Source of the DNA: Chalara sp. BL73
Taxonomy: Eukaryota; Ascomycota; Leotiomycetes; Helotiales
Assembly (NCBI GenBank): GCA_918026815.1
Contig: CAKJVC010000068.1
Coordinates: 1,798,001 to 1,862,000 of the forward strand
Direction of reading: 5' to 3'
DNA: 64,000 nucleotides
Below are positions 32,916 to 44,900 of this stretch, one piece after another. The notes beneath the pieces are model-generated. The model was not told the DNA's origin, did not search any database, and saw only the letters and a list, made by a program, of their open reading frames with translations. Position 1 is the first letter of the stretch; every line of letters starts with the position of its first letter. The position numbers and the translations under genes were made by a program.

Positions 32916-34280
32916 ATGATCGGTCCGCCATCAGCATATGTCATTCGCAGGTATGCCACACTGACAGGTCTCATTCTGACTATTATTTGGATCTGGTCAG
33001 CTCGGGGAGGTCAATGGCATTTCCCAGAATATCCTGAATGGACAATATCCCGAGAGCGCCTCAATCATACGTCTCAAGCCCATGTAGCGGCTCCGGATTT
33101 TCCAATTAGCACCAATGATGTCTTCGACTTTCCTCCAGTCGATTCTGAGTCGATCAAAAGTGTTTGCGGCGATATAGTTTGGAATTCGAGTGTGGTCTTT
33201 ACCTGTGACAATAGTGTTGGCGGAATAGGAAACATTAGGAATTCGATTTTAAATTGTGTACGATATGCCATATCCGCAGGCGCAAGCCTTGTCATGCCGC
33301 AAGTCATTGTCCGAAATGCTGGCGATATTTCCTTGATTCGAACTGGTGAACGAATAGAGATGGAATATTTGTTTGATGTTCCACATTTTGTCGAATCTCT
33401 TCGAATTTCTTGTCCTAGACTACAACTTTACTCCAAAACCGACGATATACCAGGCCACTCGGACAAAACCAAGTTGATATCGCTGTTGCCGGAGAGTATC
33501 GTGTCACACATACCCAAGACTGGACTGAGTAACCCGGAGGAATGGCGGGGCACATTTCACACTTGGCTAGAGCAATACCTTTCCCCTGATCACATCAAGG
33601 TCGTTGAGCTCGGGCGTTCATACTTGCAATACCCCATATATAGTGATGGAGAGGGATTTGCAACATCTTTTGGTTCGATCTTGAAGTTCCGCGAAGACGT
33701 CCGAATACTTGCTACAACAACTCTGCGAGGCCTGGGCCAGAAATTTAATTTGGCGTTGGAAGATAAGATGGGAGAGCCGATTCTAAAGAATGCTTTCTTT
33801 GGTGCGCATCTACGGACCGAAAAGGATGCCAGAGAAGGCTGGCCTGCTGGTGACTGGAAATACTCGCGATTCGACATACAAACAGAACTCTATCTCCAGC
33901 AATCTGCAAAGTCCAATACCTCTGTTATATATGTTGCATCTGGGGATCTCAGCGAAGTCGCGATGTTTACCGAGAGTGCCTTAGCTATCAATAAGACGGT
34001 CACTACCAAGTTTAGTGTATTATCGGGGAAAGATCTTGAAGAACTTGAGGCATTGACCTGGGATCAACAAGCACTAATTGACTTCCTGGTTATGTTGAAA
34101 GCCTCGGACTTCGCTGGCGTTGGGCATTCGAGTTTCGCGTGGAACATTGCTCTGAAGAGACATCTCTATGCGGAAGAAAAGAACCACCTTAATGGTCCGC
34201 AGATGTTGAGTGATGAATTAAGCCAGATTTATGGGCTTCCTAGAGGTTACCCGGAGTATGCTGCCTGTTTGTGGCCTTGA
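32916..34280 (+). CDS. O-fucosyltransferase-like type II membrane protein, 454 aa
   Basis: Single exon; the first ATG in frame is at 32916. A short cytosolic N-terminus (MIGPPSAYVIRRY) precedes one membrane helix (LTGLILTIIWIW), then a lumenal domain with Asn-X-Ser/Thr sites. Motifs include GGIGNIRNSILNCVRYAISA and GASLVMPQV near the start of the domain, FFGAHLRTEKDA for the nucleotide-sugar site, and FAGVGHSSFAWNIALKRH near the end. This order matches fungal proteins of the GDP-fucose protein O-fucosyltransferase superfamily, some of which are mislabelled alternative oxidase in databases. The role would be Golgi or ER glycosylation; donor and acceptor are unknown. It lies next to the gene-poor stretch and is itself intact. 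Confidence 0.75.
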   Translation: MIGPPSAYVIRRYATLTGLILTIIWIWSARGGQWHFPEYPEWTISRERLNHTSQAHVAAPDFPISTNDVFDFPPVDSESIKSVCGDIVWNSSVVFTCDNSVGGIGNIRNSILNCVRYAISAGASLVMPQVIVRNAGDISLIRTGERIEMEYLFDVPHFVESLRISCPRLQLYSKTDDIPGHSDKTKLISLLPESIVSHIPKTGLSNPEEWRGTFHTWLEQYLSPDHIKVVELGRSYLQYPIYSDGEGFATSFGSILKFREDVRILATTTLRGLGQKFNLALEDKMGEPILKNAFFGAHLRTEKDAREGWPAGDWKYSRFDIQTELYLQQSAKSNTSVIYVASGDLSEVAMFTESALAINKTVTTKFSVLSGKDLEELEALTWDQQALIDFLVMLKASDFAGVGHSSFAWNIALKRHLYAEEKNHLNGPQMLSDELSQIYGLPRGYPEYAACLWP

Positions 34281-35874
34281 AACGCCCAAATCGTTGAGCT
34301 TACATGTCATAAACCGATCCTTAGGTTAGTTTGTGTCAGCTCTCGATTGAACGAGCTCACACTAGAGTAAGAGGTCAGCTCCCTGTGCTATATCGCGCAC
34401 ACTGCCTCAGAACACTCATGATTTACAGCGAGCACTAAGAAGAAAAAGATCATCTTCTCTCAGTGGTTGTTGGGCATCACTACGACAAGCTGTTCAGTGT
34501 ACCAAGTTTTACCGCAAAACCCAATTGTATTCCGACACGATGGCTGAAATATTGTACGATTAACGAAGGAATGTTACGCCTTTGCTCTCAGGAGCTCAGC
34601 GTATAGTAATATTAGGTTCTTGTACAGCTAGATCATAGCGGTAAGAATTTACTGGTAGAAATATTAGACGAAGAAATCATGTTAGATCAATAACCTCACG
34701 ACCAGGCCAATGGCCATGTATGTACAGGGTTGAGTGGAAACTATGCCCAAGTAACAGGTGAAAGTTTCTAACTATCCAAGGCTTTGGGTGTTCGATCAAA
34801 TATATCCAGGGTTAATCCTCTCCAGCCTCCTTCCTTATCGACAAGTACTAGATAGAATGTATTGAATCAAAGCAGATTAGATCTATTTTCTCATTCAGGG
34901 CCTTATCCCATTTTTAATCCCCACGTTGGTGGTTCTTGTGGCCTTATCAAGCTCTGAATTATCGATTCAAACATAATTCATCAATAGGATGTCCCTTGGA
35001 TAGTCTGTTGTGGTTGCTGAAATTTAGCAATTCTCAACATGTCTTACAGGAGCCTGTTTCTCCATACTACATCAATGTTGATTTGTACATTGGTGATCTT
35101 GGCCGAGCAAAGTTCGTAACAACAAATCCATCCCGAGAACAGCGCTTGTTCATCGTCAGCAATATATAGCAGACAATTCGTGTCTCATTTCTTGGTATTT
35201 CTTGACAGGCGTTACATGCAGAACAAAGAGGGTGCGCGGAACTCGCCAAGGAACGGGGACTCCCCGCACATGCCAAGATCCTACCCGTACTTCTCAACCC
35301 AAAGCAGTCAAAACTTCCTCACTGTTCTTATCACAAAACTCTCATCAGCCTCACGAATCGTAGTCTATCGTTTAGTGGTGGCCGCCAGACTTTGGCAGCC
35401 TGTCGATAAGCAACAGTATGGCGAATCAAATGCCCCATGTCTGCGGACTTGCAGCCACCTTAATAGCATAACTCATAAGCGACCTCTTGAAGCCTACCAT
35501 TACGGGATTCGGCCGTTAATCTGCAAAGCATTGAGACCCCGAACTCCAACCGGGCTCAAATTCAAGCTGAAAGAAGCAATGGAGTCCTACACACTGCCAC
35601 TTCGCCCATCCAAGCCCCTCTTCCACCAGAGTGGGGTAAATGAGCTTACATAGCTTGCTTGCGAATACGTTCTTATAAGAGAGCTTCAGAACTGCATCAC
35701 GTCTTAAATAGAGAAAAGATCCCAATCGAACAACAGCACAAGAGATCCACCTGCAGAGATACATATCACAGATAAGCATAGGTGTGTGTGCCGTATATCC
35801 ATATGCGATGTTCCCCAAATTCCAAGTCACTCCTCTATACAATCTCTCCAGACCACAGAACGACAGAGCTAATA
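34281..35874. other. Intergenic region, no supported gene
   Basis: About 1.6 kb. Opposing frames of 60-150 codons overlap each other with no splice logic and no recognisable motif. The last 200 bases are probably the promoter and leader of the EutQ-like gene. Confidence 0.45.
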
Positions 35875-36415
35875 ATGGGCTCCCTCCTTAGCAAGACCTC
35901 CTCCAAAATATCCCCCAAATCCAAACCTGCAGAGAAGATGGCATCTCCAGCAAAATTCACACACTACGCTGGCGCACAAACTGAATTCAAGCCTCCTCTC
36001 ATTGCTAACGAGAACGCATACCTCGGCGACATTGCCACTTCAGAGCCCAATGATCCTACGTCCCCAATCTCTGCGGGTTTCTACAGATTAGAGAAAGGCA
36101 CGCCGTTGGTGTACGAGTATACCTACCATGAGATGAAGATTATTGTAGATGGGGAGTTCGATATTAGTGATGAGAGCGGGCAGAAGGTGCATGCCGTTAA
36201 GGGAGATGTGTTCTATTGTGAGTAATGAAATGGCAAGCATGGCAGATATGATGAGAAGGTGGCTGACTCGATATAGTCCCCAAGGGAAGCAAGATCACGT
36301 TCACAACGGAGACTTTTGGTTTGGGATTCTTTGTTGGACAGAGAAAGGTGTGTCCAGTCGTCAGCTCCTGACAAAGGTCTCGATACTTACTATTTAATAG
36401 GAGGGAGCCGCGTGA
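35875..36415 (+). CDS. EutQ-like cupin protein, 142 aa
   Basis: Exons 35875-36217, 36277-36347 and 36401-36415 join in frame; the last coding exon is only 15 nt (EGAA and stop). The start at 35875 gives MGSLLSK, a possible N-myristoylation context (Gly2, Ser6); a second Met, MASPAKF, lies at residue 23. The body matches fungal proteins annotated as ethanolamine-utilisation EutQ-like: AYLGDIATSEPN, then FYRLEKGTPLVYEYTYHEMK and IIVDGEFDISDESGQ, and across the first splice VFYFPKGSKITFTTE. It is a single cupin barrel. The canonical metal-binding His cluster is largely replaced by Tyr, Glu and Lys, so catalysis is doubtful. It is not part of a bacterial-type eut operon, and the real function is unknown. 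Confidence 0.82.
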
Positions 36416-37522
36416 ATAACGCTAAATAATAAGGGTTATACGTCCTATTTTATAAACATGGATAAAATATCATCAATTCTTCCAAAATCTCCGTCTCTTT
36501 TCACTCATCTCAAGTGTGCTGGATTTTAGATGGTCACTTCGTACGGTCATTTATTCTCCGTCAACTATGCCAACAAACCTGTTGTCGATCTTCGCAAGCC
36601 CGGACTAGCAACCCAGGTATTAAGTGTTTGATACTAGCGTAATAGGCAGGACTCTGGGAAACTTATGGTTCGACTTGAGACTCCTCAATGTAAGGATTCA
36701 TGATAATATTCAAGCACTAACACAGAGTGTTAATCGGGTCCTGCCTTGCCAAAATAGTTTGGAGCTGTGACTTTATTGTACGGGGCAATGGTGAATGCTT
36801 AAGTCAGGTAGTCCGACCCTGGATTAGTGTCACTAGCATTAGGACCGTGTATTGTAGTGTTCCAGCTTATACTGGTCATACACTGCTTTCTACTAAATTG
36901 TATACTCAATTCGTATTTTCAGAGACATGTGGCATGGTTCACTAGCAAAGATCAATGAATATAATTCTGTGTTGGCAACGGAGTTACAGTAGTAACAATT
37001 TCGCAACAACTTCTAATTTTGCAAGTACTCCATTTTTTAACCAAGCACTGCCATCCTTGAGGTAAAAGGAAGCATTCATATACGGGTAAATTACTACAGT
37101 AACTATTTTCTTATTTACAACTCGCTCTAGTCATCATCTGCTTTGCTACGACTATCGATTGTCTTACAGAAAGAATCCTGCACCACATAATTTTTGTCCT
37201 TATATATCCATAAGTTAACTTAACTTTATATCCTTTAATTGCCATAAATATCTTGATCTCAGGCTGTACTCCTCTCTATATCAACTTCACAACAACGGGA
37301 GAGCGGCACGTGACGGAGATCTGCACATGTACAAAAAAGTCCTGTGGAGAAACCGTTACTCAAAATATCTGTCATGATTGGCTATCTCGAGAGATATATA
37401 TTCCGACATCTGAAGGGCGCGCTATCTCATTAAAGGCGCAACGCAGTCAAAATGGTATATCTCAGGCGGCATTCTCAGGCTACATTATTAAATATGGAAC
37501 CATCGGAATTACACTATAGAAT
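36416..37522. other. Intergenic AT-rich region
   Basis: About 1.1 kb without a supported gene. It lies upstream of the HAD gene and probably includes its promoter. Short frames have no recognisable content. Confidence 0.45.
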
Positions 37523-38230
37523 ATGGCAAATCCAAAAATCAAAGCAGTACTCTTCGATTTCATGGGCACATGCCTAGACTGGCACAGCGGCACCACCGCA
37601 GCCCTCCCACACTGCATTTCCGAAGAGACAAGATCAACACTCGCGCTAGAGTGGCGCCACAATTATTTCGATTTCAACGCCGCCCGCATCGCCGCCAATG
37701 AGCCTCCCGAGGACATCGACATCACCCTTTCCAAAACCTTGGATGCGTTGCTCGAAAAACATCCGGAGCACAGACCGGTATTCGACGCCCGCATCAAGCG
37801 TGAGTGCGTAGCCGCGTGGCACTCCATGCCTGCTTGGGCAGACGTTGCAGCAGCCATCGAGTCACTCAAGTCCGCGGGATACGAAATATTTGTCTTCGCG
37901 AACGGAACTACCCGTCTGCAGCTCGACCTTTGCAGGTCATCAGGTCTGGCCTTCAATATGTTGTTCTCAAGCCAGTCATTGGGTGTGTATAAGCCGGCCC
38001 CAGAGAGCTACCGCAAGGTATTGGAACTCGTTGGCGTGCTTCCCGAAGAGGCGGTACAGGTCGCGGCGCACGCGTATGATACGCGAGGCGCGAAGGAGGC
38101 TGGCATGAGGACAGTGTATGTGCATAGGTGGACAGATGATATTTATGAGGATATGGAGGTTGTTAGGGGGGAGAATGATGAGTTTTTGGAAGATATGAGA
38201 GGACTGGTAGAAGCAATTGCACGGCTTTGA
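37523..38230 (+). CDS. HAD-superfamily hydrolase (haloacid dehalogenase type II-like)
   Basis: Single exon, 235 aa. Motif I is VLFDFMGTCLDWH, with nucleophile Asp12 (F-D-x-x-G-T as in 2-haloacid dehalogenases). Motif II is FANGTTRLQLDL, where the Asn/Gly-Thr follows the usual hydrophobic strand. Motif III Lys is in SLGVYKPAPESYRKV. Motif IV is QVAAHAYDTRGAKEAGMRTV, with the acidic residue in HAYD. A helical cap lies between motifs I and II. The fold hydrolyses C-Cl or phosphate bonds through an aspartyl intermediate; the substrate is not predictable. The gene is more GC-rich than the flanking DNA and has no intron, compatible with horizontal acquisition, though intronless HAD genes are also common in ascomycetes. 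Confidence 0.88.
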   Translation: MANPKIKAVLFDFMGTCLDWHSGTTAALPHCISEETRSTLALEWRHNYFDFNAARIAANEPPEDIDITLSKTLDALLEKHPEHRPVFDARIKRECVAAWHSMPAWADVAAAIESLKSAGYEIFVFANGTTRLQLDLCRSSGLAFNMLFSSQSLGVYKPAPESYRKVLELVGVLPEEAVQVAAHAYDTRGAKEAGMRTVYVHRWTDDIYEDMEVVRGENDEFLEDMRGLVEAIARL

Positions 38231-39587
38231 GGTTAAGCCTGGGACCAGCAGCTCCGTAAACTTGACGTTAAATTATCATAGTAGAGCCTCAGGAGATGCC
38301 TGATTTACAATTTACTCATATGTCATAACCATTTTCAATCCACTTCTTTACTCGTGGATTCAGATATGTGCATGCTACAATGTGGCCGTTGGGAGCATCC
38401 AAATCTAGACAATATTGCATATCTGTGACTAAATGTTGCAGGAAATTTTCGCGTAATGTGCTGTGGATAGTCAGATTGATGAGGTAGAAAATAACTAAGG
38501 AAAGAGCAGATAAATGCAGTCAGTGCCCGATTTAATGACAGTTCAGAATCCACTTCTCAGGATCTTAGTCATACATGTATGTACAATCAGAGCTCCAAAT
38601 ACTTGCTCCATGATATTTGGCGGGCGTTGAAATAGTGGCACTTCTAAGTTTCAACATCAGCGAAAGCATCATAAACTGGATTCCGGTTAGCAAGATATCA
38701 GCTGTTATTTAAAAATATCATATCTTCTCAGCATGCAGCAATTTTCAAGAGTCATATATTGTCAGAATTCATTCCAGCCTTTTCACTAAGATTTCAGGAT
38801 TCTGCTCATTCTACCACCAGTTCGCTTTTGGGGAAAAGATGCAGAGTATAAGTCAGTTACCCAAGAATTCCCATCTACAATAATAGTCTTGATACATTGT
38901 AATTCGTGTCGTGGAGGTGTACCTGCTGAGAAACGTCAGGACACTCTATGGAGTAATAAATTACTATTTCGAGGTTGCTAGATGGCAGATATCAAGCACT
39001 TCATAAACTAACTAGATCTATGGGATGTTCAAAGGGAATTCTTCGAAATGATCTGGTGCGAAAATTTCCAGCTTAACGTTTCAGAATATCATCCAAAAAC
39101 AGCTGTGCTGGTCCCTACAGATAGTAGGCACAATACATGATTTTGACCGTTTTATCAAGAGCTCATATAGTGGTGTAGAGACAAAAGATTAGATTAAGCG
39201 ATCTCTTTTTTAGCTTAACGGCTATCCTATTCAGTTTCTGATTTGTCAGTTGGGTTGCAGCACATTGTAACGTTCAGGATGCATGCCTCGCTAAAATTGC
39301 CTAACCCAGTCGCCATGAATAGGGGGAAACTTCCGACCAGCCCTTGAAATCTAGCTCCCTGTGGATTCCCCTCGTTTTCGGAAAATCTGCGAAGCCGATC
39401 CATTGGTGGTTGGCGGGCGACATTAAAATGGTGCAGAGCGCATGTTTATTCTTTAATCTGAGACACCTTTTCAATATTTTATCGTTCAAACTAAAGGCTT
39501 CTGCCCTACCAACTTTTGTTGAGCAAGACTGATCGAGAGGCGTTGATTCTAGTTGTCTATAGATATTGTTTCTATTTGAACTGAAAT
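38231..39587. other. Intergenic AT-rich region
   Basis: About 1.35 kb with dense stops in all frames. No gene, RNA or repeat structure recognised. Confidence 0.45.
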
Positions 39588-40620
39588 ATGGCTCAGAGAT
39601 TACTGAACAGAGTAGCCATTGTCACTGGATCTTCATCTGGCCTGGGAAGGGCGATAGCTCTTGCCTACGCGCGCGAAGGCGCCATTGTTGTCTGTGCCGA
39701 TCTCCAGCCGACGGCTCGAAAAGAAATCATTTCAGAGGTTCATACGCATACTGATGAAGCCATCAGACAGAGGGGTGGACAGTCTATGTTCGTCCAGTCG
39801 GATGTCAGTCATGCTCATGACATGGAAAATGTAGTCTCAAAGACAGTAAAGAAGTTCGGTCGGCTTGACATGTGCGTTTGCGTCTCGTTACTTCCACATA
39901 ATCTGAACCAATATTTGGTAATTAGTATTGACTGCTGTCCATAGACTAGTTAATAATGCTGGAATCTCTACTGAAGCTGGAGGAGCTCCCCGTGGAATTC
40001 ACGAAACATCCGAAGACGACTGGGATCTCACAATGGCGGTTAACTTAAAGTCCGTTTTCCTCGGGACGAAGTATGCGACAGCCCAAATGCTTACCCAGAA
40101 AGTACTATCCTCTGGGGATAGAGGCTGGATCATCAATATGTCCTCTATTTTCGGGCTGGTTGGAGGTCGCTACAATGGTATGTTCACATGTCGTCATATA
40201 ATCCACGATGCCAGTGTTTGACTACATTCGTAAAGGGGTTTCCGCTGAATATGATTATTTTTTTTATAGCAAGTTATGCAGCATCTAAAGCAGGAGTTGC
40301 AAATTTGACGCGACAAGTGGCCATGGACTATGCGGAGTGCCGTATCCATTGCAATGCGATCTGTCCCGGATGTAGGTTATAACATAGAAAGTCTTTCTTA
40401 AATTTGACTACTGAGTTAAACTACAGATACGAAGACTGCAATTTTCACCAACACAATTGCAAACCTAGATGATGTAAATGGTATCAACGCCCGGCATCCT
40501 TTTGGTGGTGTAGGAGTTCCCGAAGATATCGTAGGGTCAGCTATCTTCCTCGCCAGCGATGAAGCCAGGTGGATTACAGGAGTTTGCCTACCCGTTGATG
40601 GAGGCTTTACCGCTCAATAG
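39588..40620 (+). CDS. Short-chain dehydrogenase/reductase, 270 aa
   Basis: Exons 39588-39871, 39945-40177, 40270-40371 and 40427-40620 join in frame. It is a classical [23 protein letters not shown] gives the TGxxxGxG cofactor loop at about residues 14-21. ADLQ follows at the end of strand 2, whose acidic residue suggests NAD(H) preference. Next come [18 protein letters not shown] with the catalytic Ser, and [13 protein letters not shown] with Tyr175 and Lys179. ICPGYTKTA and [16 protein letters not shown] close the fold. The substrate is unknown (an alcohol, sugar or polyketide ketone in relatives). It ends 199 bp from the end of a convergent Zn2Cys6 regulator; a regulatory link is possible but not shown. 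Confidence 0.9.
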
Positions 40621-40819
40621 AGATTGATACATTCGGAGGAAACTTCCAGTGTCGAATTACAGCAGGGATAGTGAAATACACACTCTAAATGCATAGCTAA
40701 GGGGACATTTATTGTTATCAGCCACTAACATCCTCCGACTTGAAGTTGTTGAGATATTCTTCAGTATCAGGGATTATAGGTTGAATACAGTTTATGTTAT
40801 TACGGGCAACCTTCTGCGG

Positions 40820-42983
40820 CTAAATGGGTCTAACATTGGGTTGCGTCGTGAATATCTCGAGGTCAGCCTTCCACTCCTCGGTCAGCTTGTTTCTGTGATA
40901 GCTAGTTCCCCAGCCTAAGTCTCTCTCAATATTGGCGAGCAGCTTGATTACAAGTTGCCGCTCATCTGGGTCAGAAAGAGCCTGCCCTGCTACAAATAAT
41001 GGCTGAGCAGAATGAATACGAACGGGGTCTGGAGGATCGGCGAGGCTGATGTTACATATCTCTCGACCATGTCGAATGACCTCTTCTTGAGTCTGCCTGT
41101 AAGACCGTAGGCGAGCGGACACCGTAGATCTCACTGCGGTTGACTCTTGCGGCCTGTTAACCAGGAGCAAGATTCTAGCCATGTGGTAACTTTGCATTAT
41201 AGCAGCACACATGGGAATCTCGTACCATGTTTTCTCAAAGCGCGCAAGACAGGACGCAGGTGAGGAAAGATCTTTGTGCTGCAAAATTGGAGTTCGGGCG
41301 CTAGGTGTGAACGTGGGCGGCAGGGTTGAGCTCCATTTGTGAATTTCCATCTCTAGTAGACTCCACCTTCGTAGCAGTTCTTCCTGGGCCACTCAAAAAA
41401 GCATACGTTGCCCAGCTGGCCTTGCGAAATCTTCCGGAGTTAGTCCATCGCCAGACGTAATGTAGTTGACCACTTTTGCAACTAGCCAAAGCATGCTATT
41501 ACCTATTCTATCCTCTTCTATTCCTCCGTACCCTTCACCTTCAACTGTAGATGAAGGACTAGAAGGTATCAAAAACCCGCTTTCGTCAATAGACAAGCCA
41601 GCATCTTGCCATAGCTGCATATCCTGATGACTGAGGCGAGTTTGTGTTTCATTTATCACTTCATGAGGTAGGAAATTAGTCTACCAAGATATGGAAGCGT
41701 CCTTGGGACAACTCACACGCAGAGAGATAATCTTGCCTGGCAAGATTCCAGAATATGGGTGCTTTTAAAGCTTTACGAGTAACACAAAATGGCAATCGTG
41801 GGGTTCCAGAAGTCGAACTAAAAAATGGTAAAGCACTTAGGTGAATATTCCAGGCCTCACCAGGGGAATCCATCAGCTCAAGCATACACAAGATCGCCAC
41901 AGCCGCAGTGATATCCTCTGGGTAGTACTTGCTGGCTTTTTGGGCAGTATCTTCGTCATACCTGTATGACTCGATAGCTGTTTCTAATGAGTTGATTGCC
42001 TCATCGTAATATTCTGCAGACTTGTATCTCCAGTTTATAGGGGTGTCACATGATGTCATTATTGAGTCCAAGGGACCAAGAGAAAGGACACTTGTTCTGG
42101 ATCCTTGCGTATCAAAATGACGACCTACGTGTTTTGCCGCAAGAGCACAGACAGCAGACCTGAGGATTGACCTGGTCTGTGTCAAGATAGGAACTCTGCG
42201 AGAAAAATAAGCACCGGTGTCGAATAGATCCATCCTGTAGAAATCTCAGCGCCTATGTACGGTAAAAATGTTTTGAAAGTAATTCTACCATTGTCCAGGC
42301 CCATCTACAAAGTGTCTGATTAAATGAAGTGACAATATTTTTGGGTCGGTAGTGTTCGACTTCTGAGTGCTATATTGCTCGCTAAGCGAAGGACTGCTCA
42401 ACGGCACTAAAGCAGTCAATTTATTGTAGACGGGAGAGACTGTTATAGATGATGAGCCAGAAGCCAAACGTTCTGAAATATCCGCATTTGAGGTAGGAGA
42501 TGCCTCTTTGCTGGCGTAAGTATTCGCTCTAGCAGAGCTCGTATTTTCGGAAGGCTCCGTCTGCAGCTTATGGAGTTCAACTAGTTCGAGAGGTGCTTGT
42601 AACTCTGCTGCCTCGTATGGGTTTGTGATGTGGACGAATGTAACTTCAAGCATCCTCAGCCAATACAAAAATAGGTTTACTCTATTGAACTTACGTTTCC
42701 TGGGTATGTTGACCCAAACTCGATGTTCATTGGCTCGAGACTCGTGCTGTAATGCTAAACCTGGCGCTGCTTCTTGGCTTCCTAGATTGAAGTTGCGAAA
42801 GACACCTGCGTCAGAGTACGAACACTCGCGACAGGCTTTCCAACAAGGCTTACACACTGGCCTCGCCTCATCGCATTTTATTTTTCTTTGCCGACAGCTT
42901 GAGCTGTTAATAAGTGTTAGCCGCTGACCATAAGAATTGTAGCTCAGGAGGAAGTACCATCCAAAGTATGATCGCATGCTCAT
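40820..42983 (-). pseudogene. Zn(II)2Cys6 transcription factor with an in-frame TGA
   Basis: Exons 42983-42958, 42903-42695, 42643-42289, 42234-41717 and 41658-40820 keep one frame. The first splice completes the DNA-binding cluster CSSCRQRKIKCDEARPVC...CREC, with Cys at residues 9, 12, 19, 26, 29 and 36 in the canonical C-x2-C-x6-C-x6-C-x2-C-x6-C spacing. A middle region of the fungal-specific factor type follows (GPGQWMDLFDTGAYFSRRVP, LCMLELMDSPGEAWNIH). At 41395-41393 a TGA interrupts the frame after PAGQRMLF. The next codons, AQEELLRRWSLLEMEIHKW, continue the expected C-terminal domain for 190 residues. With the TGA the product is 457 aa; without it about 648. Apart from the TGA the gene looks intact, so this may be a recent null allele, a sequencing error or an unusual splice. 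Confidence 0.75.
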
Positions 42984-43267
42984 TGGGCTGATCAATATGA
43001 CTTCATGAATGTAGACATCCCAAACTGAGATTGCATTTGGTCAGGATTTCCCTTTGCAGAGGCGATGTGGAAAACAGCAACAATTAAATTAGCAATGTTG
43101 CCGAGCTACTAAGGCACATTTGGACTAGTGTCCAAAAAGTCTTATATCCCACTCCTAACGAAGTCTGTTTTGCTTAATGAAGTAACTTAACCGGGTGGAA
43201 TGGAGAGTGGAACTGGTAAAGATACCGAGTTCGTGTACTGTTGTACTTATCTGCTTACCTGCTCACA

Positions 43268-43797
43268 TTACTTATCAATATCTGGCCTACTCGATGCTTC
43301 GCATGCTTTTAAAGGCGCATTCTGTATATTTTTTTCTCCCTCTCCTTGTACAGCCGATTAACAGATGAGAGATACTCACAGCATGATCGCAGTATGGGAT
43401 CTTCCAGAAGGATCCGTTATACCTTGCAATATAGACGGGAATACGAAGTCCTGAGGCAGCCACATTGGGTGCCAAAGTACCGAATTGAAGCCGCGAGCAT
43501 CTCAGGCAAGATTTAAACCCAGATAAGATCTTAGAGGCTTGGAGAGGGGTGCCCACATAGTTGTTATCACCGAGAGGGTGTTCTTGTATTTCCTGGCAGT
43601 GGCTACCACGGAATCGGTGATTCAACGATGGATATAGAATCCACAACTGATAAATGGCGGATTTGATATAGATTCCATCGACAAGTTGCGAGGACACCTT
43701 CCAATCCTTGGGATTTGGAGGCTCTACGCAAGTTAGCCCCGATTCAAATTTCAAAGAAAACGGTGATAGCGAGATTCGACTTCAAAGAAATTTTCAT
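43268..43797 (-). pseudogene. Small secreted cysteine-containing protein gene with a frame break
   Basis: An open frame ending at 43380 encodes a mature-looking domain: CVEPPNPKDWKVSSQLVDGI, GSHCQEIQEHPLGDN, SCLRCSRLQFGTLAPNVAAS and GLRIPVYIARYNGSFWKIPY, then CDH. A GTGAGT donor at 43379 and an acceptor before 43321 add a last exon (NAPLKACEASSRPDIDK, stop at 43270-43268). The mature frame has no ATG. At 43797 an ATG opens MKISLKSNLAITVF, a good signal-peptide start, but in the neighbouring frame; it meets TGA after 17 codons. The two frames differ by one base at a T-run near 43756-43759. Either one base was gained or lost, or an intron escapes me. The layout resembles secreted effector-type proteins; no family is named. 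Confidence 0.5.
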
Positions 43798-44900
43798 TGT
43801 ATATGCCGCTCCTGCTGAGCACCTTCATAGGGATGAGTCTCTTCATCGCCCAGGGGTACTTCGCATTTATTTTAAAAGATGAAAGTAATAGCAGGCCCGT
43901 AGTAACAACGATTTCCGAATTGTGTAATCCAACATGGAGTAATACAGTGCAGCTACCCACCTCCATGAATACTTAAGCGAAACCTTGGTTATTCAAATAA
44001 GATTATGTCCATAAGAATCATACTCATTCTGATTAAATAGGATCTCGCCCTGAGTTACGAATCATCCTTGCGTGACCTCCAAATAAAAAATTCTCTCAGT
44101 CTTGGTCTGGTGATAAAATGCATGCATAATTGCACAAAGTCAGGCATTATGAAAGTGGAGCAAAAAATAAGATCCAACATTCTCTTGCTGGAGTGAAGGT
44201 TCGTTGGGAAAAAGCTCAATAAATTAGGGTGTAGGAAACCTTGCAAGATGATTTTCTCCGCATTAACCGTCGGGGATGTCGGAGAAGCGAAATTTCGGCG
44301 AACATGACAGGTGTAGTAGCTAAAACCGCGCCATTCAACGTGTCGTCCTTGCTACCCCAGCCTACCCCAGCCTACCATTCTAGAGGTGCATATTAACTAG
44401 GCATTCTACGGAAGGACATGGATATGTAAGGTACCTTGGCATTTGGCGTTATAAAGTGTGGGGTGCACATGTGAAGAACTACTATACTATACGTGTGATT
44501 GAAGAGGGGAAGCTCGGACGACGGAGATCTGTTCGGCACATCTAAATAAACAATTCCTCCCGTCACCATGGAACGCTCCCACTGGACGAGAAAGCTTGGC
44601 AAACTATCACGACTAAGTGAACATCGTCATCGGAAAAACTGTTGACCGGCTTTTAGCCCAAGAACCGGCATCGAGGATCTCTAAGCTGCTATTCGTGCGC
44701 TTCCTATACACATTCAATACGACGAACTTGACATCACGAGATATTATTTTATAGTATTAGGTGTTATGATTGAAAGGGGAGGTAGAGGCCGAGGGAATTA
44801 TCAGGTGGAGATTATATAAAGAGAGCATGGCTCTGGAGCTTCTGTACTCTTGGAGTAAGCACTTCAGGGCCATTTAGATAATAGACCAGCAAGCAAAAGA
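43798..44900. other. Intergenic region upstream of the alpha-galactosidase
   Basis: About 1.1 kb. It carries the alpha-galactosidase promoter (TATA at 44813-44820) and one GTGGGG hexamer at 44458-44463. That hexamer fits the CreA carbon-repressor consensus but is expected often by chance. A short tandem of CCTACCCCAG lies at about 44354-44375. No gene recognised. Confidence 0.5.
44813..44820 (+). promoter_or_regulatory. Probable TATA box of the alpha-galactosidase gene
   Basis: TATATAAA lies 80 bases before the ATG at 44901, a typical distance for a highly inducible fungal secreted-enzyme gene. Confidence 0.5.

Noticed and set aside
35180..35653. 157-codon plus-strand frame before the EutQ-like gene
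   Set aside because: It lacks domain features and overlaps minus-strand frames of similar quality; it is more likely promoter and leader DNA.
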